NCBI GenBank assembly: GCA_009739215.1 | Contig: VSJF01000003.1 | Span: 186,001-250,000, forward strand | Direction of reading: 5' to 3' | Source of the DNA: Floccularia luteovirens | Taxonomy: Eukaryota; Basidiomycota; Agaricomycetes; Agaricales; Squamanitaceae | DNA: 64,000 nt | Shown here: positions 22,708-35,387 of the stretch, in pieces | How positions within the stretch are numbered: the first letter of the stretch is position 1 | Layout of the letters: each line of letters begins with the position of its first letter | Position numbers and translations under genes: made by a program | Notes under the pieces: model-generated | Databases searched by the model: none | Told to the model about the DNA's origin: nothing | Seen by the model: only the letters and a program-made list of their open reading frames with translations

Positions 22708-24807
22708 CTACATCTGCCGAGCACCATCGTCTCTTCCAGCCATGACATCTGGGTTGCTCATCAAAGCAGGCTGTGGACACATATTCTGTTTTCCTGCATG
22801 TAATGGGCTGCAAATACTCTCCGGGGGATTAACTTGATTGAAGAGTAAGAACCACCTTAGACAACGTCATAAAAAATAGGTATAAAAAGCACTCACGCAA
22901 TTTGACTTTCACGCGGGTTCCATCAGGATGGGGTCCTGTTTCATACGGCCATCAATACGATATGTGTATGTGTAAGTAACTGGAATACATACTTATCCAT
23001 TGTCCCCATGTTGAGCCTTCACCTGCAAGTGCCAATATCATTCAGCAACGGTCGGCTTAGGAACGTGATGTACTTGTATACGCACTAGAGTTTTCTCCAC
23101 GAGGAACACATCTAGTCGCTGCATTAGGACCACCTGAGTGATTCATGAATCAGTTCCCTGTGACTTTTTATATGATGGGTCCTAAGCTTACCCTCCGTAT
23201 TGGTGTTCTTCGGTTGTTCGTCACAGGTCAGTCCTGAGAGAGAAAACAAATCAAATTTGCAATAATGCTCGTCAACGAGATACAGACCTTTTACTGGATT
23301 CATAGGCCAACCCTTGTTCAGTGTTGTCGGTACTCTAGTCGAGCTGCACCGATTGACACCCTTGCAACCACCTTGACTCCTGTTACCAGCTTTCCTGTTG
23401 ACAGTGACAATCCACCGCGGGTTGTTTTCACCACCTTTGCTATCAGCCCTGGTTGAACCCTTGCCTAAATCGATGTCAGCAAAGAGATAAGGAAAGCAAA
23501 CGATAGTATTTGTTTACAAAATACGTAGAAGCACCAATTCAGACAAACGTTTGGATAACTTGACGTTCCATGAGATGGTTTATTTTCACAGAGCTTGTTA
23601 CCGACTTACTGAGTGCAGCTGATCTCGTAAATGGGCATCCCGCCAGTACCTCCACCGCCTGGAGGATTCGTACCCGGGGCATTCCCTTTTCCTGGAGGAC
23701 CAGGAGGTTTGCCAGGGGGCTGGCCCTTTCCAGGGGGTGGCTTGGAAGGTCCTGCACCACCCGAGCCCGACGGTCCTGCGCCTGAACCCGAGGGACCAGC
23801 ACCACTCGACGAGCCTTGCTGCTGCTGCTTTGTCTGTGACCGTGTTTTAGCACGCCTCGAAAGACTTTGTTGATGTTCATGCCTACACAACAATCAGCTT
23901 GGCCGATGCTTACAGTATTCCCATCCTTACCGATACTTATCATGGTGCATTTCTGCATGTTCATGATTATCGTGTCCATCCTCTTCCTCTTCCTCATCAT
24001 GCAACCTGATAAACGAGGTAAGATTAAAGTCAAGAACCTTGCCAGCGTTGAATATACCATTCATCGAGATCAATATATGTCATAGAATCTGACTGTGCCA
24101 TATTCCTCCACCACCCTCGTACAGTCTTTTGTTTACTGCTCAATTTATCAACATGAGTAATTAGCTGAAAACGTAGCTAAAACTTACAGTGCTGAAGAAG
24201 GTTTATATCCATGCTTCATTAAGGTGGAATACATAAACAGTGTATATTCATCTGGAACCACTAGTGAGCAATAGTAGAGAATAGTTTAATGTTAATTTAC
24301 CGCTATTGATCGAACATTTTTGGGGAGATGAGCATTTCCGAGATATTTTTCCGAGTATCTGTATATCCACATTGAGATAATCTATATGTCAAGACCTTAC
24401 AATGACTTACTCTTGGATCCAAATGAGGTAACTCGGTACCATCAACACATCGACCTGTTCTGCAACAGATTGTATCCAATAGTGGGCCAACCTATCACGG
24501 GATAATACCTGATTAGATTGAAACATCCATGTAGACTCATCAAAACATTCTCACCCCTGCACAGGATGCTGCTGCGACGCAGCTCTCACTTTTCCAGAAT
24601 CCAAGCTGACGAGTGAAGAGGTTAAAACACACACTTGAAAATAAACTTCCAAAAACGTACATCTTTGATACATTTGTTTATCAAAAAATCGCATGATTCT
24701 TCTGTGGAGCGTCGACAATGAGATCGACCAGCGGTCCCAAGGATGGTGTTAGAGAAACAGATAGCAAGAATGCTACCAGAAAGCAGGAAAGACCTGATGC
24801 TAGGCAT
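22708..24807 (-). CDS. NucA/NucB-domain secreted Cys-rich protein, array copy D
   Basis: Apparently intact and divergent from A/B. Order on the minus strand: signal peptide MPSIRSFLLSGSILAICFS (24807 down), SESCVAAASCAG, VGPLLDTICCRTGRCVDG, ISRKCSSPQKCSIN, a YTLFMYSTLMKHGYKPSS exon, and WWRNMAQSDSMTYIDLDEW. An acidic/His exon LHDEEEEEDGHDNHEHAEM follows, then a Gln-rich and Gly/Pro/Ser linker (23640-23880). YPNVCLNWCFYVFC, PRWIVTVNRKAGNR, TCDEQPKNTNTEGG, ATRCVPRGENS, EGSTWGQWI and VKVKL come next, and CSPLHAGKQNMCPQPA leads to the stop at 22708. All proposed joins keep the frame. The nuclease-type Asp-Glu (in CDE) and the Glu-Asn (in GEN) are present. No downstream neighbour suggests a pathway. 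Confidence 0.8.
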
Positions 24808-25486
24808 TGAAGTTTAGCAGTATGAATGAAGACATTCGAAGTTTTCAAAATCATAATATACTAGTCCTGGGCGTCTAGGATTAAGCAGCTCAGTGATTCC
24901 GAACGCTACCAACCTCTGTGTTCTCATTGAAACAAATGCGTCAAACGGTGGTGGCAAATCATGTATTGTTTGAAAATCACCAAACCCGAAATTTCGAGGT
25001 GTATGAAGGTGAAAATACACATGGGATAGACATCTACGGATCATTCCAGGATGTGCCTATGTCGGAAAATGTGGTCTCATCAAGGAATGATCAATTACGC
25101 GTTTCATGACCCATTCCTTCAATGAGAGCATAGCTTACGACGCGTTCCACAACATGATACAATGTTCAAGCTCTTGTGGTGTGATTGTTAATGCGAGCTT
25201 TATTCCTTCTGGGAACAATCACGTCATCAAAACACGAGCACTTAACATTTAGAATGTTTGAGCGTTAACATAAAAAGCTGTGGAAAACAGGATTATGAAT
25301 ACCTTACATTGTCTGTATTTGGGACATGAAACTATAGTGATGTCACCATTTGCTACGGTTGTCCTCCGATCCCAAACTTTACACAAATTTGTTGTATCAC
25401 GACCAGGTTACGTAACTTGATTAGAGCACTAAGTCCCCTATAAAAAGCTTTCAGCACAGGCTCTGGAATTGCTATCAACTAACACT
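24808..25486. other. Upstream segment of copy D and promoter of the next gene
   Basis: Holds the duplicated array flank, then a promoter for the plus-strand gene starting at 25487. A TATAAAAAG box lies at 25439-25447. Confidence 0.5.
25439..25447 (+). promoter_or_regulatory. TATA box
   Basis: TATAAAAAG lies 40 bases before the ATG at 25487. The spacing suits a transcription start near 25470 and a very short leader. Confidence 0.5.
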
Positions 25487-26329
25487 ATGACTACCCACGA
25501 AAGACTCGACTATCAAGATTTGGATGTTAAAACAAGCATTGCATGCTTCGTGAGACCCGAAGTCCGAGAAAATGCCGTGCAAATGTTCGAAGAGGCCTTC
25601 GCACGAGGACGTGATTTCATCAACACCTATGTTATTTATCCAACAAGATCTTTCGATGAGAGTATGTACCCACTCATATTATCGACATCTTACCTACCCC
25701 AAGCACAACAGAATCCATCGATGAACTCGCAGATCTGTGCGTCGAAAAGTTTTCTCAACTGAACAATCCATTCTATCCCTTATTTCTTCGTTCTCCTGGA
25801 CGAAAGAACAAATAACGATGGTTCTGGATTGATCGTCCAGAGAGATCCAGACTATCCAGGTGGCTGGGAGCTGCGCATGACTCCTGCATCAATGGCAACG
25901 TTCCTTGCCTGCGCTAGCATTGGACACAAAACGATCGAGAGTGTGATAGAGAACGAAGGCTACGATGACCCAGAAGTAAAGGATACCTATGTGGATGATG
26001 TGGTGAGTAATCCGATAAACAAGTATTGGAAAGGAACTGAATTAGTCCATTGTCCGTAGCCGTTCGATCATACAGAAGAATTGAGCCAAGTTAATGCTCG
26101 GGTACCCATCCAGGACTTCCAACGCTCAGAAAATGCCGATGAAGCATTCACGACCCTGAGTCTCCCACGAGGGAAAGCCCAAGCGTATGGTTTACCTGCG
26201 GTTGACGTAGAGTTGCAATGGTTCGGCGAGCCGCGTCGAAATGTTTTGTTATTGAGTGGCATTGACAGAGATACGTCCGATGCGAGGGTTGTCGTTGGAG
26301 CAAAAGAGACAACTCGCCGCAAACAGTAA
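25487..26329 (+). CDS. Hypothetical protein, three exons, frame break in exon 2
   Basis: Starts MTTHERLDYQDLDVKTSIACF at 25487. Exon 1 ends at about 25660 (FDE|gtatgt). Exon 2 begins after ACAG near 25711 (SIDELADLCVEKFSQLNNPF). The frame then shifts by one base around 25775-25790 to reach FFVLLDERTNNDGSGLIVQ and WELRMTPASMATFLACASIG, up to the donor near 26003. Exon 3 (from about 26060, PFDHTEELSQVNARVPIQDF) ends at TAA 26327-26329. Text on both sides of the shift looks protein-coding, so either the gene is recently broken or one base is wrong. The layout FVR.E, FFVLLDERT and SIG..IESVIE..G vaguely recalls DUF6924-type proteins, but this is weak. No function can be given. Confidence 0.6.
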
Positions 26330-26570
26330 TGGAAACAGTTCGTTACATTAACTACCAATCAGCACAAATGTAAACTGAGATGATAAATTGTTTGAGATTA
26401 AGATTAATATTCCTGAATAAGCGTTCGTCAGTTAAAACAAATTAAAGAAGGCAAATAGTACCCGAACCTGTCCCAGCGAGAGCTGGAACACATTGCATGA
26501 AGTTATATCTAATGCTACAACGTGAATATATCTAAATATACAAGGGCTTTGACGATTCCCGTTATTCACG

Positions 26571-27024
26571 CTATTTGCTTGTTGATGATTCTGTTGGCGG
26601 AACACCCCACTCTGGCACTCCTTTCGGTCGTTGGATTCGTACAGGTTCCCAATCTTCGTCCGAGGCCGCACTTAAACGCTATAGTCGCATTTGAGACAAC
26701 TCCATGTCAGTAGGCGAAAATTAACGCACAAAGTATTCCTCTCTTATATCGAACTTCTTCCTTTCTTTGTCCAGTCTCAACTCCTGTTCTTTTGAAACCT
26801 GAAGGATGACATTTGTTAACAATGTAGAATTTGGGCCGAGAACTGGGGCCAACATTTTTAATTCTTTTATCATGTAGTTCGTACCGCGTCTGAGTGAATG
26901 TAGTAAGACCATATGACGCGCCAACCATGAGAAGAATGAAAGGAACACCGAATAGTGCCGGATGTCTCCTGATGGTTCGGTTGAGTGGTGAAGATTTTGT
27001 AGGTCGTGAACCAACGAAAGGCAT
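26571..27024 (-). CDS. COX16: Cytochrome c oxidase assembly protein COX16
   Basis: Small mitochondrial inner-membrane protein needed for complex IV assembly. Three exons: 26854-27024, 26730-26798 and 26571-26678, in total 348 nt, 115 aa. It reads MPFVGSRPTKSS, then RRHPALFGVPFILLMVGASYG (the single membrane segment), LTTFTQTRYELHDKR, EQELRLDKERKKFDIREEYF and RLSAASDEDWEPVRIQRPKG. The last exon is recognisable only after removing the intron 26679-26729. Without that intron the ORF would end prematurely at VR. An upstream in-frame ATG at 27114 would add 30 residues, but the family normally starts at MP.F, so 27024 is preferred. Confidence 0.93.
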
Positions 27025-27241
27025 TGGAACCAAAGTACTGTTGACCTCGACAATTCGGAGAAAGTGAACTGTGGCCGGCAAACTCCGATCACACTGAACG
27101 GATAAGATTGTCATTTTCAGTTATTTTCTACTCAACCCCAGTGGCGCCAGTTTGTGCGCCAACTTTATTTGAACCAACAAAGATAAGGCTATAGATTTGC
27201 TGAAAAGCTCATCTGTGGGACCTGCGAAGCACTCTGTGGAC

Positions 27242-28887
<1,646 letters not shown>

Positions 28888-29335
28888 AATTATTCCATAA
28901 TATGGCGATTTAATATGCAGCTCTGTCAGTTAAAATCTGTAATCCGATGTAGACCACTGCTTTAGTATGTGAGGCTGACATAGCACTGATATTTACCCAT
29001 TCAGTAGCCTCATATGTGAGCGATATTTGAATGATATAATAGTAATTGAAATTCAAGGAGTGTTGTTTGGATGCCATATTTAATCCTTTAAATACCGTAC
29101 GGCTGACATTTTTCTATCTAAGGACACCGTATATATGTGTACGTCGCGGTCCTAATTACTTACACTCTGACAGTGTAATTAAAACGGAGGATCTTCGGTC
29201 GGTTATTAGTTGTAGATATGTATATCGAGGTTGACATGAGTATTAGAGGAGTGCGCAGGTCATACGTAGATACAGGAATTGTGCTAGTAGTAAAGAAGAT
29301 AAGAAATCGAAACTCAACGATACAAGAACCAAACA
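28888..29335. other. Intergenic, convergent 3' flanks
   Basis: AT-rich stretch between the ADE12 stop and the SDR stop. No gene seen. Confidence 0.5.
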
Positions 29336-30320
29336 TTAGTATGCAATAGTAATCCGTTTATTCTCGAACTCGTCCCACCGATCCAGAATGACTTCAGAGA
29401 CGAAATGCGCAACATCCTTCCGAGATATAGTCCAACCTCCGATATCATCGGCTGATACGCGATATGCTGGTTTTGCTTTATGAGCCTTGCCTCCATCCTT
29501 CTCCGCGAGACAGTCACCATCCGTAAATATCGCCGGACGCAACACTAATACGTGTTTCAATGAACCAGGTTCTGGAAGGCCAGCTGTCTTGACGAAATCT
29601 GAACTCAGAACCTCATCGCTAATAGCACCATCAGCTTTCGCATCCCAATTCCACCCAGCACAATGCGCGATGACTCGCTCAGCACCAATTTTATCTTCGT
29701 GAGGGACAGTGAGGAGGAAGCTGTAGAGAGGTTTGAGGGGGAGGGGAAGAGCATCGTGTGATGCGCGTGTAAGTCCGGCGGAAGACAAGGTAATTACGCG
29801 GGTGTGGTTGAGTGTGTTTTTTGGCATTGTGGATAATGCATTGATTAGTGCCTGGGTGACGAGATTACTAGGTGATATCACAAAGCCTTTAGTTAGTTTG
29901 AATTTTGGTGTGCCACCTGCATTTAATTTGATTTAGTTTATTCGCAAAAAAAAAACAGTCGGCTTGGATATACTCACCAACTGTATGTAATAAATAGTCA
30001 ACAGGTCCATATTTGAGAGCGGCTTCCCAAACACGGCTCAAGTCATCTCGAACCAGAGCGTCGCCTTTGACAAGTTGCACTTTCCCGGATTTCACATATT
30101 TTTGTATCGCATCATCGCCATCAAAGACAGCAGTCGAGCGGAGCAAAAATGTTACTGTTGCACCAGTAGCTGATCAGTGCGCGAAATAAACAGAAACGAA
30201 TATGAATATCAGTATCAGCAATGATTTCCAGAAACTTCAAAGCGACGTACCAAGCAATCTGATTGAGGTATAGTACCCCACATTACGAGAAGCACCGATA
30301 GCAAGAAGGTTGAGAACCAT
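29336..30320 (-). CDS. Atypical short-chain dehydrogenase / NAD(P)-binding protein
   Basis: Three exons on the minus strand. Exon 1 (30320 to about 30252) encodes MVLNLLAIGASRNVGYYTSI with a Rossmann GASRNVG dinucleotide loop. Exon 2 holds GATVTFLLRS, VQLVKGDALVRDDL and KYGPVDYLLHTVG. Exon 3 (29336 to about 29915) has VTQALINALSTMP, RVITLSSAGLTR and VIAHCAGWNWDAKADG. LKHVLVLRPAIFTDGDC, DIGGWTISRKDVAHFVSEV and the end ITIAY follow. The fold and the LRPAI..D.....I.R.DVA.F order fit the NAD(P)H-binding, NmrA/atypical-SDR group. No canonical YxxxK is evident, so it may be a regulator or an enzyme acting on an unknown substrate. Confidence 0.8.
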
Positions 30321-31106
30321 GTTTGTAATTAAGGGTATGATTAAGTTTTGGTAGTTTGTAGGGAGATGCGAGAGACTTGTGGTAGATCAGGCCTCATTGT
30401 CCGGCCTCTTATACGTCGTAATAGCTAAGGGTATATTATCGGGATTAAATGGCCGGTCTCGGCAGTGCCGACATGCACAATGTGGTATGCAAACGGCATT
30501 CTAAATCCTACGTGAACAGCGGCTCAATCGCTCAAACTATGATGGATAGGGATTACACCGCAGAAAAAGCGCTGGAGCAGATCCAATTAGGAACGAAATT
30601 TCATAAACCCTATTCAAAGTGTAAGGATTGTCATAAGTGAGATCTGCAGATACTTAGGTATAATATTACATGCGAATAGTGGGCATGGAAAACCTCCGCA
30701 AGATAACAAGGTTGATAAAAATCAGTCGGAACATCTCTGTCGATAACACAGGTGTTATTAGTGCGCTGTGGGAAACGAAACATGACACGAGGTAGCTTAC
30801 ATGTAAGTATCTGGAATGACCAAAAATAACATACTGATGAAGTTGACATCGGACAGAGAATTCACCAATGTCAGCTATGTTCTCGGTGACATTTCGCAAC
30901 CGACATAACATGAGAAAGTAAGTCAAATGCAGAGAGTCTACCTCCCTGGGCTCACTTCAAGCACCGACACACACAAAGCCTGGGTATACTATTTCCCACT
31001 CTCGTGCACATGGAGGACTAACAAAATGGATGAAGGATCATTGCACTGAATATTTTTCACGAATCATGATATTTTGATACGTAGTTGCTGTAGTGCTGCT
31101 TATAGT
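30321..31106. other. Repeat-bearing intergenic region left of the palindrome
   Basis: Holds the SDR promoter and repeat sequence. The segment about 30960-31100 resembles 33780-33915 (shared CCCACTCT, GGATCATT, AATCATGAT blocks). A 63-codon plus ORF at 30449 has no supporting features. Confidence 0.5.
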
Positions 31107-32485
31107 TGATTTCAATAGAGTATGCCAAAGTGCCATTTTAGGAAAACACAACAAATTTGTGTGCGAGGTCACCTTCAAGTAGTTTTGTCTCATATCTCAA
31201 TGAATATACATCCGTTCTTGTAGATTTTTATATATTCGGAATCTACAGACTATTCTACAGGTGCTCGAAACAAAAAAAGTGTAATTTGACCATCTAGAAA
31301 ATTTTTGGTAAGTATTCCGATCAAATGAGCGTTTTCTCTTTTCTCTCGATGTCAAATGATTCTACGGGCAACATAAGAGCTTGTATGCACTCCCCAAGAT
31401 ATCCTCCAGGTGTTGCAAAAAGAATCAGAGCAAACGGTCCAGTGGAAGACCCACAACGACCATATATTGTAAAAACAGAAATTACTGGATGTCCCCGCAG
31501 CAAGCCCTGGTTCCTGCCATGGTCAACCATCGCAAGAAATAGCAAGCACTGGCCAAAAGGCTAAAAACGTTGGCCAGAAGCTCTCAACGGCCCCAAAGTC
31601 CGCCACAGGTCATATCCCCCAAACACAAAAAAGCTGAAACCCCGGAGGAAGAGGAGCCCATTGAAGTGGCCCCTGCACCAAGATTCCAACGCAAACTGAA
31701 GCTCAAGAGACCCAAAGAACTGTTCCCCACGACAGAATCTGAAAACTCCATCCAGAATGAAATCACACCTGCACCATCACTCTCAGATGGATATGTCAAG
31801 GCAGTAAGAACTGCTGTTGGTGTTCTTCTCGAAAAGGGGCTTCAGTTTTGGAGACTTTGAGCTCAGAACCTTTACATAACACTATCCAGAGTGTATGGAA
31901 TCAAACGTTCGAGAATAATATGGCCCCACAGTTTCTGAAATTGAGGGGGGTGATAGTGGCAAAGAAAGGCTTGTGGGAGATGATCCAGATGTCATTGAGG
32001 ATATAGATGAGCTCATATACCCAGCAGGTGAATTCCGGAATAGTAATACCCTTAGGCACATCGTCGTTGTTGAAGAAAGAGGTGTTATTGTAATGGGCAC
32101 GAGATGACTAAGGTGAGCTCCCTTGGTTACTTACCGTTGTGGGTCTCTCACTGGACCGTTTGCTCTGATTCTTTTTGCAACACCTGGAGGATATCTTGGG
32201 GAGTGCATACAAGCTCTTATGTTGCCCGTAGAATCATTTGACATCGAGAGAAAAGAGAAAACGCTCATTTGATCGGAATACTTACCAAAAATTTTCTAGA
32301 TGGTCAAATTACACTTTTTTTGTTTCGAGCACCTGTAGAATAGTCTGTAGATTCCGAATATATAAAAATCTACAAGAACGGATGTATATTCATTGAGATA
32401 TGAGACAAAACTACTTGAGGTGACCTCGCACACAAATTTGTTGTGTTTTCCTAAAATGGCACTTTGGCATACTCTATTGAAATCA
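31107..32485. repeat. 1.38-kb palindrome: 350-bp inverted arms with a 676-bp centre
   Basis: The left arm 31107-31458 and right arm 32135-32485 are reverse complements with about three differences: one single-base indel and a two-base change. The arms begin TGATTTCAATAGAG and end ACAACG. Each arm contains an ORF start (MSVFSFLSMSNDSTG), ATG at 31325 on plus and mirrored on minus. The centre 31459-32134 contains a proline/lysine-rich ORF (31570-31860) of unknown origin. No target duplication is visible at the outer ends. It may be a foldback-type element or an inverted duplication. Transcription across it would make a long hairpin RNA. Confidence 0.85.
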
Positions 32486-34228
32486 GCGATAACGTCAATC
32501 TCAGATTATCCAAAAAGAATACAATACCAGACTCCCCAGTTCAGTTTAACAGACATCTCATGCACTGTTCTGAATCACATAGCATCCATCAATGCGCAGC
32601 AGCTCCGGTGCACGGAGTCACTGAAACGCCCTGAACATGCGACGGAGTACGATTCAATACTTGTACAACGCTTCATTCGGCATCGCAGAAATATGCACCG
32701 CCTCACAATACAAAGTTCGTTCTAGGGTTCCTAGGAATAGTCCCCAATGGCAGTGCTCACAAATAATCTTGCATATAGAAGTTGATCATAAAGTAAAAGC
32801 ATATGGTCGCGTTACCGAGTAAATAGAACACACGAAGATCTAGTCGACGACTGAGAAAGAAATTCGAGCACTGGTCAAGTATATTCTCGGCAGTCTATCT
32901 TCGATTACATTGTGTGCGTAAGTCGGGGATGAGAGGAGATAAGATGACAATGTGGTCCAGGAGGATGATCTCGAAGAGTGCTAGTGGTGTCCGACGGGAT
33001 GTACGGGGACAGTTTTGTGTCAAGTAAAAAAGTTATGCGAACTGTGATGGAAGTTTCCTCGTACAGTACATTGCTTTACATAACCCAGCATATCCCCAAT
33101 TTATAATTAATTAATTTTGTGGTCCCCTCTCCAACTTCAACTCGCACCAACATACTAATTAAATCTGGGTCAGACAATTTCCCCTGGTTACAAGGAAAAC
33201 AAGGAAAACTGTCTGACCTAGCAAAGTACGATACTCAAAACTGCGAGTAGGGTGACAACTTCTTATCCTCACCACTTGGAGTCAATTTGATGGGTTAAGA
33301 TATGACCATGAGTTATGCAGTCGCTAGATCTACAACTAATTCGCTAATAGATGAAATTTGGAATGGATTCATCGTCATTGAACACTACGAGCACTAGTCA
33401 ATTTGATTGAATACAATTCTAGAACTTCATAACTATAATATCAGTCCAAAACAAGAAGTTATGCTACTCTTTTTGAGTGTAGTATTCGCACCAAATTTGA
33501 CGATAAATTGAACATTACTCAGGAGGTAGCTCAGGAGGCAGAGGATCTCTCCAACATAAAGGTTAGAAAGTAAACGGGATATGTAGTAGTCTACATGCAC
33601 TGGCAATACCTAAAAACCAACAGCCAGACGAGGCGGCAAGGGAATAGGAAATATAGATATAAATCAATTACAAATATGAAGAAGTACAGATACAAGAGTG
33701 AAGGGCCAGTCATCTCCAGTACATATGCATTCGACCCACCCCTGGAGATATTCCAAGCAGATTTCATGATCCCCTACATGCACTGGCACATCCTAAGCTG
33801 GCTATATTATTCCCACTCTTACAGAAGAGGATGCTCTAAGCTAACAAAACAGATTCTGAGGAAGATCATTACACTAAAGAGACAAAATAGTTTTAATGAA
33901 TCATGATGCATTGTCGTAGCGCGGGGGTTAAACGTCCCTCTCGGATAGTTCAAAAAAAAAACACAGATCGAGAGAATGCGCCAAACCCCCAAAAGTTCTG
34001 GATAACGGACGTATCGTGAAGTCTTTGCTATTCGTGAGTCCTCTGCATCCATCGATGCACAGCAGCTTTGGCACACAGAGTTATTTGGTACAATTCCAAA
34101 TACACGAGGGAGTACGAGATAAATCATCATCAAATATGCATATATCTCAAGTCTTTCCCTCTTCTGGGTGTCAATGATTAGGAGTTAGCAACAGATCTCG
34201 GGGGATGGTTGTTGAGACTAACATTATA
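32486..34228. other. Repeat-rich gene-free region right of the palindrome
   Basis: About 1.7 kb without a supported gene. 33780-34100 is a diverged relative of the DNA flanking the palindrome (30960-31100 plus 32486-32720). It shares CATCCATC(A/G)ATGC(G/A)CAGCAGCT, and the palindrome is absent from it. An imperfect 16-bp inverted repeat lies at 33169-33184 and 33203-33218 (GGTCAGACA...TGTCTGACC). Confidence 0.5.
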
Positions 34229-35387
34229 CTAACTTTTCGAGAGGCCTGCAGAAGCAGAATTCCCATTTGCACTAGCTGCTGCTAGGTGGGGGTCGATCGA
34301 GTCGGAAGGTGGGCCATGGCCGGAACCCGAAGCGCTCGTTGGTGTTGTTGTTGATGCCGAAGCTTGGGGGTCAGCTTCGTATGTACGGAATGGCATGGGT
34401 GCAAGAAGGGAACGATGGAAGCGAGCGCGAAAATCATTAGGATGTTGTGGATCTGTCGGGCCGGGTCCGTTCGGTGGCGGATATGGTTGAGGGCCGTTCG
34501 CGTTCCCGTGAGGGTCGTGACTTATCTCAACAGGATAAGGCGCGCCCATGGGTGGCCCTGGTGGCCCACCTTTCGCTGCCTGTTCGGCATGGTACATGCG
34601 ACGCTGAAGCAGTGTTAAGTGAAGCTGAACTGGGGTGTTTATGGAAAGGATTGATTATGCAGCTTACTTGGTGATCCCACCTATCCCAAGCTTCGGCGAT
34701 GATGGGCTCCAGAGACGTCAACTCCTCATTGGTCATATTCAGCGAGCGAAGTAGATGGGATTTGAGAAGGGGGGCACATGAGAAAGAAAGTAACAGCGTG
34801 GATGCAAATGTCTGTCCTGGTGACCCTTGTACAAAGGGGGGTTCGTGAGGGGCTCCCATATGAGGATGTGGTGGAGGATGCTGCTGCAGTTCATGAATAG
34901 GTACAGGCTGATAATTCCCATCTGCTCCAACTCTGTAGTGTACCTCTTCCATACCAGATATGATTTCGTTACCCATATCCAAGCCTAAGTCTCGCATTTT
35001 ACGTTGTTTCACAAGTAAGCGATGCTTCCTTTGTCGTTCTCTCGCAGCAGCCCGAACCCTATCTCTACGTGCGGCTTCTTCTGGTGTCAGCTCCTGAGTT
35101 TGGAAGTCATTTTGTGACTGAGTAGCTGGCTGCTGCACCGGTTGTGGATGTTGTTGCTGTTGTGGTTGCGGTTGATGGTGTTGCTGCTGCTGCTGCTGCT
35201 GAAGATCTTGAGGTGAGGCAAAGGCCATGATACCCATCCCTGCATTATTGCGGTCTCGCTCGCGTTTTCTACGTTGACGCTCCGCAGCCTTCTCTCGCTT
35301 GAGTTTCTGGCTGGGAGTCTCGTTCTCTCGAGCACGCTTGCGAGAGGAGGTGCTGCTTGGGGTATCAGTGTGCACACTAGAGTCCAT
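34229..35387 (-). CDS. Nuclear basic-region protein with poly-Q tract
   Basis: Two exons, 34668-35387 and 34229-34603 (intron 64 nt), start ATG at 35387. The predicted product has two strongly basic, bZIP-like stretches: KLKREKAAERQRRKRERDRN (about residues 29-48) and RDRVRAAARERQRKHRLLVK (about residues 110-130). A run of glutamines from CAG/CTG-type repeats separates them (about 35155-35210). The middle includes MGNEIISGMEEVHYRVG and LRSLNMTNEELTSLEPIIAE. The C-terminus is Pro/Gly/Ser-rich low complexity. There is no regular leucine heptad, so it is not a standard bZIP. DNA or RNA binding in the nucleus is inferred only from the basic regions. It looks like a basidiomycete-type conserved hypothetical protein. 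Confidence 0.85.

Noticed and set aside
30449..30640. 63-codon plus ORF with ATG (MAGLGSADMHNVV...)
   Set aside because: No domain, no splice partners, and it lies in repeat-bearing DNA. Length is within chance expectation.
33169..33218. Short imperfect inverted repeat GGTCAGACA...TGTCTGACC
   Set aside because: Only 14 of 16 positions pair, with no target duplication or neighbouring element. Noted as a minor hairpin only.
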